In this document: positions 52,258 through 61,852 of the stretch, piece by piece
Position numbering within the stretch: position 1 is the stretch's first letter
How the letters are laid out: each line of letters begins with the position of its first letter
Assembly (NCBI RefSeq): GCF_014904695.1
Contig: NZ_JACXXN010000026.1
Coordinates: 22,826-86,825, forward strand
DNA length: 64,000 bases
Source: Nostoc sp. MG11
GTDB lineage: Bacteria; Cyanobacteriota; Cyanobacteriia; Cyanobacteriales; Nostocaceae
Direction of reading: 5' to 3'
Notes under the pieces: generated by a model
What the model saw: only the letters and a program-made list of their open reading frames with translations
Told to the model about the DNA's origin: nothing
The model's database searches: none
Program-made: the position numbers and the translations under genes

Positions 52258-52698
52258 TCAATAGAATGTCCACAGACCTGGAGTGATCAATTCAAGGAGG
52301 TGTTCATCCGGATCTCGGAAATATAGGCTCCAACCGCCCCGTTTCCAATGAACCTTGCTGTTGATCTCAATACTTCTTTCTGCCAGTCGCTGTTCCCAAA
52401 ACTCAAGGTCAGACGCCGCAATTGAGAATGCTACGTGTAAGCGACCATTCCCACCATGAGGAGGAATTACCCCTTCCACTGTACCGACGGGAGACGTTGC
52501 CCGACCCGGCTCAGTATCGATGCTCTTAGGGAATAGGATGAGGGCTTGTCGATTGGGCACCCGAAGTACACAAATCATCTCATCTACGATCTCTTTCTCA
52601 AATCCGAATAGGTCTTTATAGAACTCAATTGAGCGTGCCAAGTCCTTGACATATAGCACAGATTCAACAATGCCATTGACACTTTGCTTCTGGGTCAT
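52258..52698 (-). CDS. VOC-superfamily (glyoxalase/bleomycin-resistance/dioxygenase) protein
   Basis: 146 residues from the ATG at 52696-52698, which has AGAGG upstream; an in-frame TTG 18 bp earlier is less likely. Two beta-alpha-beta-beta-beta modules: VESVLYVKDLARSIEFYKDL with FGF, then RLHVAFSIAASDLEFWEQRL and LYFRDPDEHLLELITPG. The second-module His (RLHVAF) and Glu (HLLEL) are typical metal ligands. VOC proteins include glyoxalase I, extradiol dioxygenases and fosfomycin or bleomycin resistance proteins; the sequence does not decide. Same strand as the HOD-like gene and divergent from marR. Confidence 0.85.
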   Translation of the reverse strand: MTQKQSVNGIVESVLYVKDLARSIEFYKDLFGFEKEIVDEMICVLRVPNRQALILFPKSIDTEPGRATSPVGTVEGVIPPHGGNGRLHVAFSIAASDLEFWEQRLAERSIEINSKVHWKRGGWSLYFRDPDEHLLELITPGLWTFY

Positions 52699-52923
52699 AG
52701 AACATAGCCTCTTCAAGAATAGCTACTATTGTCTCTAAAATTATAGCTATAAATATTTAGACGTTAAACTATTAAATGGCTAAAATATAAATAAATTAAT
52801 ATTTAGTGCTAAAATATCAATTGTTGAAATCGTCATACTCACACTTCTAAGTTTCTAAAGTGTTGCTTTTGCGCGGTTGAATAGTTCCAGGTCACTCAGT
52901 CATAGGCAAATCACTCGTTAAAG

Positions 52924-53421
52924 ATGAACAAAGCAGATACGATTAAACAAGTAGCGCTCGATTGGAAAGTGACACGACCGGAAATCGATCCACGTCCGAT
53001 GGTGCGAGTGCTGGCAGTGCTTCGTTCAGCCCTAGAACTTGAAAAGGCGACTGAAAAGCTCTTTGCACAATATGACTTGAATACGGCAACATTTGGAGTC
53101 CTCGCAACGCTGCGCCGTTCTTCGCCACCTGAGGGGATGAACCTTTCTCAATTAGCTCAATTTGTCCTGGTAACACCAGCTTCTATTACCAATCGTGTTG
53201 ATCGTTTGGAAGCAAAGGGTTTAGTCGAGCGGCATGATGCTATGAATGATCGACGGTGTTGGTTAGTGCGTCTGACTCAGAAGGGATATGACCTCATTAA
53301 TGAACTAATTCCGCAACATGTGGAGAATGAGCGCCAGTTACTTTCTGGTTTAAATGAGCAGGAACAGGAGCAACTTTATTTGTTGCTACTCAAGCTACTA
53401 GCAAGTTTAGAGGATGACTAA
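52924..53421 (+). CDS. MarR-family transcriptional regulator
   Basis: 165 residues with the winged-helix MarR fold: an N-terminal dimer helix, then LARLATLRRS-type segment FGVLATLRRSSPPEGMNLSQ, recognition region VLVTPASITNRVDRLEAKGL and the wing with DRRCWLVRLTQKG. MarR proteins usually repress neighbouring genes until a small aromatic or oxidising molecule binds. It is divergent from the VOC gene (226 bp apart), so it probably controls the VOC and HOD-like genes and itself. Confidence 0.93.
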   Translation: MNKADTIKQVALDWKVTRPEIDPRPMVRVLAVLRSALELEKATEKLFAQYDLNTATFGVLATLRRSSPPEGMNLSQLAQFVLVTPASITNRVDRLEAKGLVERHDAMNDRRCWLVRLTQKGYDLINELIPQHVENERQLLSGLNEQEQEQLYLLLLKLLASLEDD

Positions 53422-53551
53422 AACTGGTTTTCAGGCAACGGTAAATACTGGTTCCTATCCTCTAAAATTGACAGTTGAAGTTTAAAAAAATCTTGATTGC
53501 AGATTTGAGCATTTATAGTTACAAGTCGTCACACTTATACAAAACATATCA

Positions 53552-53573
53552 ACAAGGGCCTTAAGCCCCTTGT
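53552..53573. terminator. Bidirectional terminator-like hairpin
   Basis: ACAAGGG (53552-53558) pairs with CCCTTGT (53567-53573) across a CCTTAAGC centre. It lies between the convergent marR gene and the DUF3455 gene, 7 bp from the latter's stop codon, so it probably ends both transcripts. Confidence 0.7.
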
Positions 53574-53579
53574 GAACAT

Positions 53580-54194
53580 TCACGACTCAAATAGAATTGC
53601 TGTAGCAGCGGTTTTGCCTCCATAAAATAAGTAATCAGCCGTATAGTTGACGCGAATCTCGCGGTTTTGAGAGGACTCGTTACACCCTTGAACAGGAGTT
53701 CCACCAACCGTATTGATCCGTTGAATCCAATTGACTTGACGGAAGATACCATTCCCTTCATGCGATCGCGCGTCTAACAATAGCCAGGGAATTGCACCTT
53801 CTTGTGGTGCATCTGCCTTAGATTTCATCTTCGCCACAACTTTGCTACCGTCTTTCGCTTCCCACGTCGGGCCTGCATAATGCTTGCCCATATCTTGCCC
53901 TTGCTCATTCAGCAAAACGGCATCGGGAGCCTTAAGCGTCCACTCATACTCAACAGGGTATTCTACTGATTTTGCTTTGCAGACATAGATTTGTATACCC
54001 TTAGCAGATGTTTTCAAAAGAAGTTGCTGACCGCTAGGAACTTTTAGACTATTTGGTATCAGAGATGAATTCGCAATGCCTTGAGTGTATTGGGCGATCG
54101 CAGGCTCATCACTAACACTAGATGTACTCAACGCCAGCAGAGAAAAAACAAGGCTAAAATTGAGCTTAATAATTTCGGAAAAAGTAACTGACAT
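53580..54194 (-). CDS. DUF3455 exported protein
   Basis: 204 residues with a signal peptide (LNFSLVFSLLALSTSS) and probable cleavage near SDEPAIA. The mature domain matches DUF3455: IQIYVCKA, EWTLKAPDAVLLNEQGQ, HYAGPTWEAKDGSKVVAKM, PWLLLDARSHEGNGIF, the VNWIQRINTVGGTPVQGC motif and DYLFYGG at the end. Members are found in many bacteria and fungi but their function is unknown; the two conserved cysteines (VCKA, QGC) suggest a disulfide outside the cytoplasm. The gene is convergent with marR and 13 bp downstream of the Mo-nitro_C gene. Confidence 0.85.
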   Translation of the reverse strand: MSVTFSEIIKLNFSLVFSLLALSTSSVSDEPAIAQYTQGIANSSLIPNSLKVPSGQQLLLKTSAKGIQIYVCKAKSVEYPVEYEWTLKAPDAVLLNEQGQDMGKHYAGPTWEAKDGSKVVAKMKSKADAPQEGAIPWLLLDARSHEGNGIFRQVNWIQRINTVGGTPVQGCNESSQNREIRVNYTADYLFYGGKTAATAILFES

Positions 54195-54207
54195 AATGAT
54201 TTATCCT

Positions 54208-54492
54208 TCAACAGTAAACTGTAATATCTTCATTACATTCGTTAGCTAAGTAACAGAGAGATTTGAAGCGAATTGCAACTATCTGCTCATAAAAAGGATT
54301 CAGTTTACAGAGCGGTGGAATGTAAGCGATCGTGCGATCAAATAGCTTAATTTCTCGTTCAAATGGACAACTAGCGGGAATTAGTCTACACAGTAATCGA
54401 GCTATCTTTGGCTGGCAAATTTCTACTGATTCAAGCCATTTTTTAATGGATAATAATAGGTCAATTCTCTGAAATGAAATTAGGCAATTCAT
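54208..54492 (-). CDS. Mo-dependent nitrogenase C-terminal-like small protein (Mo-nitro_C)
   Basis: 94 residues. The sequence KIARLLCRLIPASCPFEREI, KLFDRTIAYIPPLCKLNPFY, YEQIVAIRFKSLCYLANEC and EDITVYC is that of the Mo-nitro_C (PF06967) family of short cysteine-rich cyanobacterial proteins. The name reflects sequence likeness to the C-terminus of a nitrogenase component; most members are stand-alone with no shown role. The cysteines could bind metal. It is on the same strand as, and 13 bp before, the DUF3455 gene. Confidence 0.85.
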   Translation of the reverse strand: MNCLISFQRIDLLLSIKKWLESVEICQPKIARLLCRLIPASCPFEREIKLFDRTIAYIPPLCKLNPFYEQIVAIRFKSLCYLANECNEDITVYC

Positions 54493-54735
54493 TAATTTAT
54501 CCTCAACTTTATAGTTTCATTGTAGAGGTTTAAGATAGGATAAACTTCTGAATAAGGTCATGGATTGACCTCAACTAAATAGGGAATTTATCTATAACTT
54601 TCGTTATCCTAAGACTATGTTTTACTATGACTTTTGTCATGCAAGCTTGAAAGAAAATGAAACGAATGAACAGCACAGTTTAATCTCGTTATCTGTTTCA
54701 TCCGTTTCCCATGCGTTGCTAACTTTCACTCAAAT

Positions 54736-57663
54736 TCAAAGCTTTTGCCGCGCCATAAGTTGGGCAAACAATCCGGCTTGATTTGCTAGTTGATTAAAAT
54801 TGCCTTCTTGCACCACGCGACCGTTTTGGAACACATAGATCCGGTCAGCGTTGCGAATGGTACTCAGACGGTGAGCGATCGCAATCCGTGTTACCTTTAA
54901 ACGCTCCAAACTTTGACTAACGATCGCTTGGGTGCGATTATCTAAAGCACTGGTGGCTTCATCAAATAACAGGATTTTGGGTTTTAATACTAGCGATCGG
55001 GCAATCAATAATCGTTGCCGTTGTCCTCCAGAGATATTGCTTCCTCCTTCACTAATTACCGTGTGCATTCCCATCGGCATCGATTCGACATCTTCAGCAA
55101 AGCCAGCCATCCGCGCCGCTTCCCAAGCTTCATCCATTGTGATCATCGCCCCACTAGCGATATTCTCGAAGATGGACGCAGATGTCAATCGGCTATTTTG
55201 CATCACAACTCCTAATTGCCGACGCACCGCATGAACATCCAGCCCCGCTAAATCTTGTCCGTCGTAGTAGATTGTGCCAGATTCGGGAACATCAAACCCC
55301 AGTAATAATCGGAACAACGTTGATTTTCCACTACCCGAAGCTCCCACAAAGGCGATAAACTCGCCAGGTTCAGCGTGAATGCTGACATCATCTAACGTCA
55401 GCGGCCCGTCATCTCGATACCGAAAAATCACATGATCGACAACCACGCGACCGGAAAGCCGACCTGGATCAGCTTTTTCAGAGTCTACTTCTGGCTTGGC
55501 TTCAAGAATAGGCTGCGCTCGTTCCCACAACGGTACTACTTTTAGAACATCTATAATCGTGCTGCTGAGGCTGGTAGCTCCACCAATAAACGTCCCAAAT
55601 GCCGCATTAAAAGCTAAAAATACACCTGTGGATAAACCACCCGCTTGTGAAGGGGCTTGCTCAAGTAAACTTGTTGCAAACCAGAAGAGTGTCGCTGTGG
55701 TTAATACAGGTAAGATTTTATTAACTACAGCCAGAAAATCTTCAATACCTTGGGTACTCAACATCCATTTGATTTGCTGGCTATACTGTTTTCCCCAAAA
55801 AGCGAATGCGCGGGCTTCAGCTCCAGCTACTCGGAGTTTGGTGACGCCGTTGATTAACTGCACCATCACCCCAAACAGTTGTCCTTGTAGCTCTAGTAAG
55901 GGACGAACTTTACGCAGAGTGGCAATTCCTGAAACGAGAGTAATAGTAATGTTTATAAATGCGACAAAAGTAGCAATTAAAGCTAGCGAACCGTTGTAGT
56001 AGAAAAGCAATCCTAAATTTAGCAGGGCGAACAAGCTGGTGAAAATACTTCTGAGAACCGTGCTACTGAGTTTTTGGCGGATTTGACTGACAGCGCTAAC
56101 GCGTGAATTCAAATCACCGATCGCATACTGACGAAAGAACGATGCTTTCAGATTCAACAGTCGATCCCAGACTGCTGCTTGGGTCGAAGCATCGGCAAAG
56201 GTTTCTACGCGCATAATGGCGAAACCTTGAGCAAGTTGAAACAAGGTGCTGCCAAATGCAGTTGCTAGCAGTGCTAAAGCAATTTGTACTAATAAACCGC
56301 GATTGGCATCAGGAATCGCACTGTCAATCAAGATGGCGGTGGCTTGTGGGGTGATCATCCCCAATAAAGTTGTCGCCACACCCGCAGTTAGGACAACTAT
56401 CAATTCCTTATAATGTCCTTGCAGGGCAAATTTCAGCAGGTCGAACGTAGTCAGGACTTTATCTGGCAACGGGCGATAGAAAGTGTACCCAGTCAGCGCG
56501 AGTTTAGCAGCACTTTTAGCATTAACCAGAGTGCGCGATCGCTCAATTGGATCAAATATCTCATAACGCGTGTCAGATACAGGCAACAGCGCCACAGGAT
56601 GGTTGTCCTCCATCGTGTAAGCGAGCATAGCACCGCAATCCTTTTTCCACCACTGACCTTGCAAAGCGATCGTTCGGGTTCTTAAACGAGAAGCACGGGC
56701 GATCGCTTGTAGAGGATCTTGAACTCGTTTGAGGTCTTCAGACTTGGCTGGCGGTCGAATCGTTATGCCCAAAGTCCGTCCAACTGCACCCGCAGCTATC
56801 AGCAAAGCTTGGTCAGGATCATTAGCTCCCACCTGAGCGGAAGTGGCAATTTGCCGAGATTGCAACAACGAAGCTAACTCGCCTAGCGTCTCCTCCATCA
56901 CCTGATGATTAAGCTGTTGCCGTTCTTTAAATCTGTGTACTTCTGCTTGTGTCTCCTGCTGTTCTAAAAGATTAAGGCTTTGCAGAAAGTAGACTTGAAG
57001 TTGGAAGATCCCCGTGAGCAGAGTATCAGGATCATCGATCTCAGCCGTACTCAGAGATTCTAGCTCAATTGTATCTTCGGCTTGAAACCACATATCTGCA
57101 CTCAACGGCAATAGTTGCGATCGCGGCATCAGTAACAGTTCCTCAAACCCCATCCAGATTGCATACCCGCTCTGAATTCGCACCCATGATACAAGCTCTC
57201 GCTGTGGTTGGAAAATTTGACCAGTGGTGAGCGAGAAATAGCGAACCCCTTCCTCTAGAAACGGCAACACAGGTGGAATAATTGAAGACAGCGCCAGTCC
57301 CAATTGCTCAATCCATCCCTCCACCAAAGTCAGTGCTTCGCTATTGCCATCCGTGATAAATTCACGAAAATCTTTAATTGAGACTTTGAAAAGTTCGGTT
57401 TCTTCAATCGACACCGCTAGAAGTTGATACGGCATCGGCTCAGAATCACTGGCGATGCCAAACATTGCCTGTCTGGTTCGGGTGGTGAATAAATAGCGGC
57501 GAGTTCCCTCAGCAATTCCCTCTTTCATAGGAATCGCAAACAGCGCTAATGAACCCGATTTCACTACCCAAATCGTTTCTGGGTCATCAAGAATAATTGG
57601 CTCATTGCCTTTGAATCGATAGTACTCTCCGGGCAGACTGACAATCCGAATTTGATCCAACAT
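54736..57663 (-). CDS. NHLP-type peptide exporter, ABC transporter 2 (membrane-ATPase fusion)
   Basis: 975 residues. A long N-terminal region (about 1-400) begins with a cyclic-nucleotide-binding-like or FHA-like beta domain (PGEYYRFKGNEPIILDDPET) and helical parts, then six membrane helices and an ATPase: Walker A GASGSGKSTLFRLL, signature NISGGQRQRLLIARSL, Walker B ILLFDEATSALD, switch AHRLST. There is no C39 peptidase domain. This is the NHLM_micro_ABC2 type, second exporter of NHLP/double-glycine peptide systems. It is the last gene of the minus-strand locus. A 252-bp repeat-rich gap separates it from the C39 exporter gene. Confidence 0.92.
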   Translation of the reverse strand: MLDQIRIVSLPGEYYRFKGNEPIILDDPETIWVVKSGSLALFAIPMKEGIAEGTRRYLFTTRTRQAMFGIASDSEPMPYQLLAVSIEETELFKVSIKDFREFITDGNSEALTLVEGWIEQLGLALSSIIPPVLPFLEEGVRYFSLTTGQIFQPQRELVSWVRIQSGYAIWMGFEELLLMPRSQLLPLSADMWFQAEDTIELESLSTAEIDDPDTLLTGIFQLQVYFLQSLNLLEQQETQAEVHRFKERQQLNHQVMEETLGELASLLQSRQIATSAQVGANDPDQALLIAAGAVGRTLGITIRPPAKSEDLKRVQDPLQAIARASRLRTRTIALQGQWWKKDCGAMLAYTMEDNHPVALLPVSDTRYEIFDPIERSRTLVNAKSAAKLALTGYTFYRPLPDKVLTTFDLLKFALQGHYKELIVVLTAGVATTLLGMITPQATAILIDSAIPDANRGLLVQIALALLATAFGSTLFQLAQGFAIMRVETFADASTQAAVWDRLLNLKASFFRQYAIGDLNSRVSAVSQIRQKLSSTVLRSIFTSLFALLNLGLLFYYNGSLALIATFVAFINITITLVSGIATLRKVRPLLELQGQLFGVMVQLINGVTKLRVAGAEARAFAFWGKQYSQQIKWMLSTQGIEDFLAVVNKILPVLTTATLFWFATSLLEQAPSQAGGLSTGVFLAFNAAFGTFIGGATSLSSTIIDVLKVVPLWERAQPILEAKPEVDSEKADPGRLSGRVVVDHVIFRYRDDGPLTLDDVSIHAEPGEFIAFVGASGSGKSTLFRLLLGFDVPESGTIYYDGQDLAGLDVHAVRRQLGVVMQNSRLTSASIFENIASGAMITMDEAWEAARMAGFAEDVESMPMGMHTVISEGGSNISGGQRQRLLIARSLVLKPKILLFDEATSALDNRTQAIVSQSLERLKVTRIAIAHRLSTIRNADRIYVFQNGRVVQEGNFNQLANQAGLFAQLMARQKL

Positions 57664-57833
57664 GTCTATTCCTGCTCCATAAAATTAATATAAAGCCGGA
57701 TATCTCCGGTCATTAATGTTTACTTCTTACTTCATCCGAGAAGGGATGAAAATTTCACGCAAAGACGCAGAGTCGCAGAGAAAGATTGAGTTTTCGCCTT
57801 CAAACCCGCAAACGTAAATGAAATCTGACTTTC

Positions 57834-57914
57834 TTAATTACGAATTACGTTAGCGCAGCGTTAGCGAGTCCGCGTTCGCGCAGCGTCTCATAGAGAGCGT
57901 CATTACGAATTAGT
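57834..57914. repeat. TTACGAATTACG repeats with palindromic insert
   Basis: TTAATTACGAATTACG at the left and CATTACGAATTAG at the right flank a palindromic mosaic, GTTAGCGCAGCGTTAGCGAG and CGCGTTCGCGCAGCGTC. Related to the blocks at 50303-50372 and 63001-63093. It lies between the two ABC exporter genes. Confidence 0.7.
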
Positions 57915-57915
57915 A

Positions 57916-60162
57916 TCACGCCTCCTGAAGTGCTTCCCCTTCACTGCGAATTAATTGCAAATACTTGCCTTCCATCTGCTGTAACTCCTCATGAGTGCCA
58001 CGTTGCACCACCTTGCCGCGCTCAAAGACAATAATTTCGTCACAATCTCGAATGGTGCTCAACCGATGCGCCACAATTACACAAGTACAACCGCGCTCCC
58101 GGAGTTTTTGATCAATGAGCTTTTCTGCCTCGGCATCGAGCGCACTGGTAGCTTCATCCATAATGAGAATCGCCGGATTGTTTACTAGAGTGCGGGCAAT
58201 TTCTAATCGTTGTCGCTGCCCACCGCTTAAATTAGTTGCTCCTTCTGCAAGGTCAGCGTTGTAGCCTCCAGGCATCGAAAGCACCACATCTTGAATAGCG
58301 GCATCTTTGCAAGCGCGAACCAAGTTACTAAAAGGAACAGTCGAATCCCAAAGTGTGAGATTGTCGCGCACACTGCCTGCAAACAGCGAGATATCTTGCT
58401 CAACCAGCGCAACTGAATTAGTGAGAATTGGTCGCGGAATATCTGCTCTGGGTTGACCATCAAATAAAATCTCCCCTGCCCACGGTTCGTATAACCCACA
58501 TACCAGCTTGGCAACAGTTGACTTACCCGATCCACTGCCACCCACCAACGCGACTCGTTGACCGGGTTTAAGTGAAAGACTGAGATTTTCGATTAAGGCA
58601 GGTGCAGAGCGGTTATAGCCAAATGTGATGTTGCGAAGTTCAACATAGCCCTGAAGTCGAACATTGGCAGCAGGAAGGGTATGGGTTGGTGGCATACTTC
58701 TTTCTCGCTCCACAGCCGGATCGATCGCATTGCGTAACACATCATCTAATCGACCCAAATTACCTTCCATTTCCTGGAGTTCACCAGCTAGACTTACCAA
58801 ATTATTCACAGGCTCTAGAAACCTTTGCATCAAGGCTTGAAAGGCAATCAGCATCCCAATACTGAGTGCGCCATCCATTACCCGCAGCCCTCCTACCGCC
58901 AATAAAAGCATAGATGTAATCGAGGTCAGAAATGACGGCAACACGCCCAAGGTTTGATTGGTCGTATCCATTTCCTGGCGGGCATTAATCGCTTTGGCGT
59001 AATAGCCTGCCCAGCGAGAAAAGAATTCCGACTCTAGCCCGGATGCCTTGAGCGTTTCCATACTTTGCAGTCCAGAAATCGCTACCCCACTAACCTTGCC
59101 TTGTTCTTGCATTAATCGCAGATTAGCATCGACACGCTGCCGCGAAACCCATCGCCACACGCTGACATTCACGATCACAAAGCCAATGCCAATTAAGGTG
59201 AGAACCACATCATATTGCAGCATTACTGCGGCATAAAAGACAACGGTAACGGCTGAGATGACTGTGGTTGCTAATCTTCCTGAAAGCAGGTTCGCCAAGC
59301 TGTCATTGAGGCGGACACGGCTGCTAATTTCTCCCGCAAATCGTTGATCATAAAAACTGACTGGTAGCCGCAGAATATGCCATAAAAACCGACTGGACAT
59401 CCCCACAGCTAGCTTAATTTTCATGCGCCGCAGAAATTGCAGTTGAAGTAACGTGAGAAAACCATTCAATATTGCTGTGAGAATCATGCCGAGAATTAAA
59501 GGACGTAACCAATCATTTCTGCCTTCAATCAAGACATTATCGACAAATGCTTGAGAGAATGCAGGGATGGCTAATCCAGGAATTACTAAAAGCAATCCGG
59601 CGATTACACAATAAACAAGCGCCCCAAGCGAACTCTGCAATCGATCCCATAACGCTACTGTCAGGCTCGGTTTACGTCCTCCTGGCTGGAATTCTGCACT
59701 CGGTTCAACTACCAGCACCACCCCAGTAAAGGACTGATCGAATTCTGCTGGCGAAATCGTCCGGGGCCCGGTGGCAGGATCGTTAAGATAAACTTTGTCT
59801 TTGGCAAAACCCTCGACCACCAGAAAATGGTTGAAATTCCAAAAGACAATATAAGGACATTCAAGTTTGCGTAACCCATCCAAATCGACCTTAAAACCTT
59901 TGGCCTGTAATCCATATCTGCGAGCCGCGTTGAGAATATTTGATGCTTTACTTCCATCGCGGGAAACGCCACAAGCTTGACGAAGTTCTGCCAGGGGTAC
60001 AATGCGATCGTAGTACCCTAAAATAATACCCAGTGCTGCTGCACCGCATTCCACCGCCTCCATTTGTAAGAGGGTGGGAGTCCGACGCCGGCGATCAGGA
60101 CGGCTGACGACCCGTCGAATTTGTCTAAATATACGCCCAATTTGGGATTGAATTCGCCGCAT
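57916..60162 (-). CDS. NHLP-type peptide exporter, ABC transporter 1 with C39 peptidase domain
   Basis: 748 residues from the ATG at 60160-60162. The N-terminal C39 domain has Gln33, Cys39 (LLQMEAVECGAAALG), His in FWNFNHFLVVEGF and Asp in VYLNDPATG, all needed to cut leader peptides after double glycine. Six membrane helices (about 170-460) and an ATPase follow: GGSGSGKSTVAKLV, NLSGGQRQRLEIARTL, ILIMDEATSALD and AHRLST. This matches the NHLM_micro_ABC1 type. It would cleave the leaders of the peptides at 63502 and 63122 and export the cores. Starts 2 bp after the HlyD stop. Confidence 0.95.
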   Translation of the reverse strand: MRRIQSQIGRIFRQIRRVVSRPDRRRRTPTLLQMEAVECGAAALGIILGYYDRIVPLAELRQACGVSRDGSKASNILNAARRYGLQAKGFKVDLDGLRKLECPYIVFWNFNHFLVVEGFAKDKVYLNDPATGPRTISPAEFDQSFTGVVLVVEPSAEFQPGGRKPSLTVALWDRLQSSLGALVYCVIAGLLLVIPGLAIPAFSQAFVDNVLIEGRNDWLRPLILGMILTAILNGFLTLLQLQFLRRMKIKLAVGMSSRFLWHILRLPVSFYDQRFAGEISSRVRLNDSLANLLSGRLATTVISAVTVVFYAAVMLQYDVVLTLIGIGFVIVNVSVWRWVSRQRVDANLRLMQEQGKVSGVAISGLQSMETLKASGLESEFFSRWAGYYAKAINARQEMDTTNQTLGVLPSFLTSITSMLLLAVGGLRVMDGALSIGMLIAFQALMQRFLEPVNNLVSLAGELQEMEGNLGRLDDVLRNAIDPAVERERSMPPTHTLPAANVRLQGYVELRNITFGYNRSAPALIENLSLSLKPGQRVALVGGSGSGKSTVAKLVCGLYEPWAGEILFDGQPRADIPRPILTNSVALVEQDISLFAGSVRDNLTLWDSTVPFSNLVRACKDAAIQDVVLSMPGGYNADLAEGATNLSGGQRQRLEIARTLVNNPAILIMDEATSALDAEAEKLIDQKLRERGCTCVIVAHRLSTIRDCDEIIVFERGKVVQRGTHEELQQMEGKYLQLIRSEGEALQEA

Positions 60163-60164
60163 AA

Positions 60165-61607
60165 TTAATACATTCCACTCCACGATCGCAAAATTGGAAA
60201 CACAAAGGAAATCGGAGATTGTTCATCGACTTTGACGCGTACTGAGGTAGTGGTTCCAGAGGTAATTTCGGTTTCTGGCCCCTTAGATGACGACCACTGA
60301 AAACGGCTTTTAGTCGAGGGGTCTGGCTGGAGTTCAGCGAAAACTTGAATTTGTGGCCCTTCTGTGGTTAATCCTTGCAAAACTTCCAGACCGCCCACAA
60401 CGCTGGATGCACCCTCTTGTGTTACCGGGAACGCAGACACATTCGTAACCTTTGCTACAATGCCCCCAAAGCGTTCTCGTTTAACGGTAGAAGGAGTGAC
60501 TTGCAACTCCATGCCCTTTTGAATCTTTTTACCTTCGCTCACCGGGAAGAATGCCACACTGACTAACTTATTGGCAGAATCTTGAGCTTCGATTGTGCCA
60601 ATGCGAGCGCCTTCTTCTAGCGTTTGTCCAGGAACAGCAGCAACTTCTAAAACCCGACCGTTGAAATTGCTAGTTACCTGATTTTTTCCTTTTAATTGTG
60701 ATTCTAATTGAGCGATCGCTCGCTCTGTCTCTTGAATTTCTTTTTTACGATTAGTAGAAATACCTAAATCTTGTTCTGCCTGACTAGCTAATTTAGTATC
60801 TAGTGTTGCTAACTGAGCTTGCAGTTCTTTGGTTGCATTTAAATTTGCTAAGAATTGTCGTTCTGCATCCGCTTCTTTGACATCAAGTTGTTTGAGTTGC
60901 GATTCGATTTCGTTGATTCTGCTTTTGCTGTTGAGAAATTCCTGTTGCGCCTGAAGGACGGTATCACTTGAAACAGCTCCCTCTCGGCGTAACTGCTGAC
61001 GCAGTTCAAATCGATCTTTGAAAGTGGGTACTAGATCCCGCGTCGTCTGCAACTGTTCCTGTAAAGACTGGCGCTCTTTGCGAATCGACTCCAGACCTTT
61101 ATCCCGCAGAATTGGCGTTACCGATTGGGTTGTCTTTAAAGTTTGCTGGAGCGCCTGACGTTGTTGTTGAATCGCACCTTTATCTAAAACCGTTCGCTGA
61201 AGTCGCAGTGAATTGGCATCGCGGTCTTGTTCTTGAAGTTGAACAAGCTTAATCCGCGCCAGTTTCAAATTTTCTTGAAGTTCAGTTTGGTCAATCGTCG
61301 CGAGTACCTGCCCTTTCTTGACGCGATCGCCTGGACGAACATAAACAATGAGAACCTGCCCCGAACTAGGGGACTGGAACGCCGCGACCTTGCTAGGATA
61401 AACCACCACGCCTTGCCCAGCAATGGTAATGGGAATGCGACCAAAAACACTCCACGCAAGTCCAACAGCAATCAGAGATCCCATCGCAGCCAACGGAATC
61501 CACTTCTGCGGCTGAACCACCTGCATCAGCTGATCGAGTCGCTCCGGGGAAGATAAACGATCAAGTGCTTCTTTTCGGAATAAGTTGTTTTTGTTGGTCG
61601 AAACCAT
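60165..61607 (-). CDS. HlyD-family periplasmic adaptor of the NHLP peptide export system
   Basis: 480 residues from the ATG at 61605-61607, which has ATGGAGTC upstream; an earlier in-frame start would add 39 unlikely residues. An N-terminal cytoplasmic part (LSSPERLDQLMQVVQPQKW) precedes one membrane helix, a lipoyl/barrel-sandwich domain (VVVYPSKVAAFQSPSSGQVL), a long coiled-coil hairpin (about 150-330) and the beta-barrel part with VAAVPGQTLEEGARIG and MELQVTPSTVKRERFGG. The N-terminal motif and gene order match NHLM_micro_HlyD. It bridges the ABC exporter to the outer membrane side. Stop lies 2 bp before the C39-ABC start. Confidence 0.93.
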   Translation of the reverse strand: MVSTNKNNLFRKEALDRLSSPERLDQLMQVVQPQKWIPLAAMGSLIAVGLAWSVFGRIPITIAGQGVVVYPSKVAAFQSPSSGQVLIVYVRPGDRVKKGQVLATIDQTELQENLKLARIKLVQLQEQDRDANSLRLQRTVLDKGAIQQQRQALQQTLKTTQSVTPILRDKGLESIRKERQSLQEQLQTTRDLVPTFKDRFELRQQLRREGAVSSDTVLQAQQEFLNSKSRINEIESQLKQLDVKEADAERQFLANLNATKELQAQLATLDTKLASQAEQDLGISTNRKKEIQETERAIAQLESQLKGKNQVTSNFNGRVLEVAAVPGQTLEEGARIGTIEAQDSANKLVSVAFFPVSEGKKIQKGMELQVTPSTVKRERFGGIVAKVTNVSAFPVTQEGASSVVGGLEVLQGLTTEGPQIQVFAELQPDPSTKSRFQWSSSKGPETEITSGTTTSVRVKVDEQSPISFVFPILRSWSGMY

Positions 61608-61694
61608 ACTGACTCCATTCAATTTGTAGAAATTTGCATAAAAATAGCGGCTGTGGGGACTAAGGACTTTTAAGAGGGGGAAAAGGTTAAAGGG

Positions 61695-61799
61695 TAATAC
61701 CGATTCAATTAATGATTGCAACAAATCCTTTGGTAGAGAAGTTGCATTGCAACGTCTCTACATGGTCTATCTGTCACATTGTTTTTTAAATTGGTATAA
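61695..61799. mobile_element. Possible MITE-like element with degenerate TAATACC ends
   Basis: TAATACCGATTCAATTAA at the left and TTTTTTAAATTGGTATAA at the right are imperfect inverted copies (about 13 of 18 positions). Inside lies the palindrome GTAGAGAAGTTGCA / TTGCAACGTCTCTAC (61733-61761). It occupies much of the 245-bp gap between the HlyD gene and the cyclic-nucleotide-fold gene. Confidence 0.45.
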
Positions 61800-61852
61800 G
61801 GGGATGGTTTTTCCTTTCCCCCTTTTCCCTCTTCTCCCCATACCCATAAATT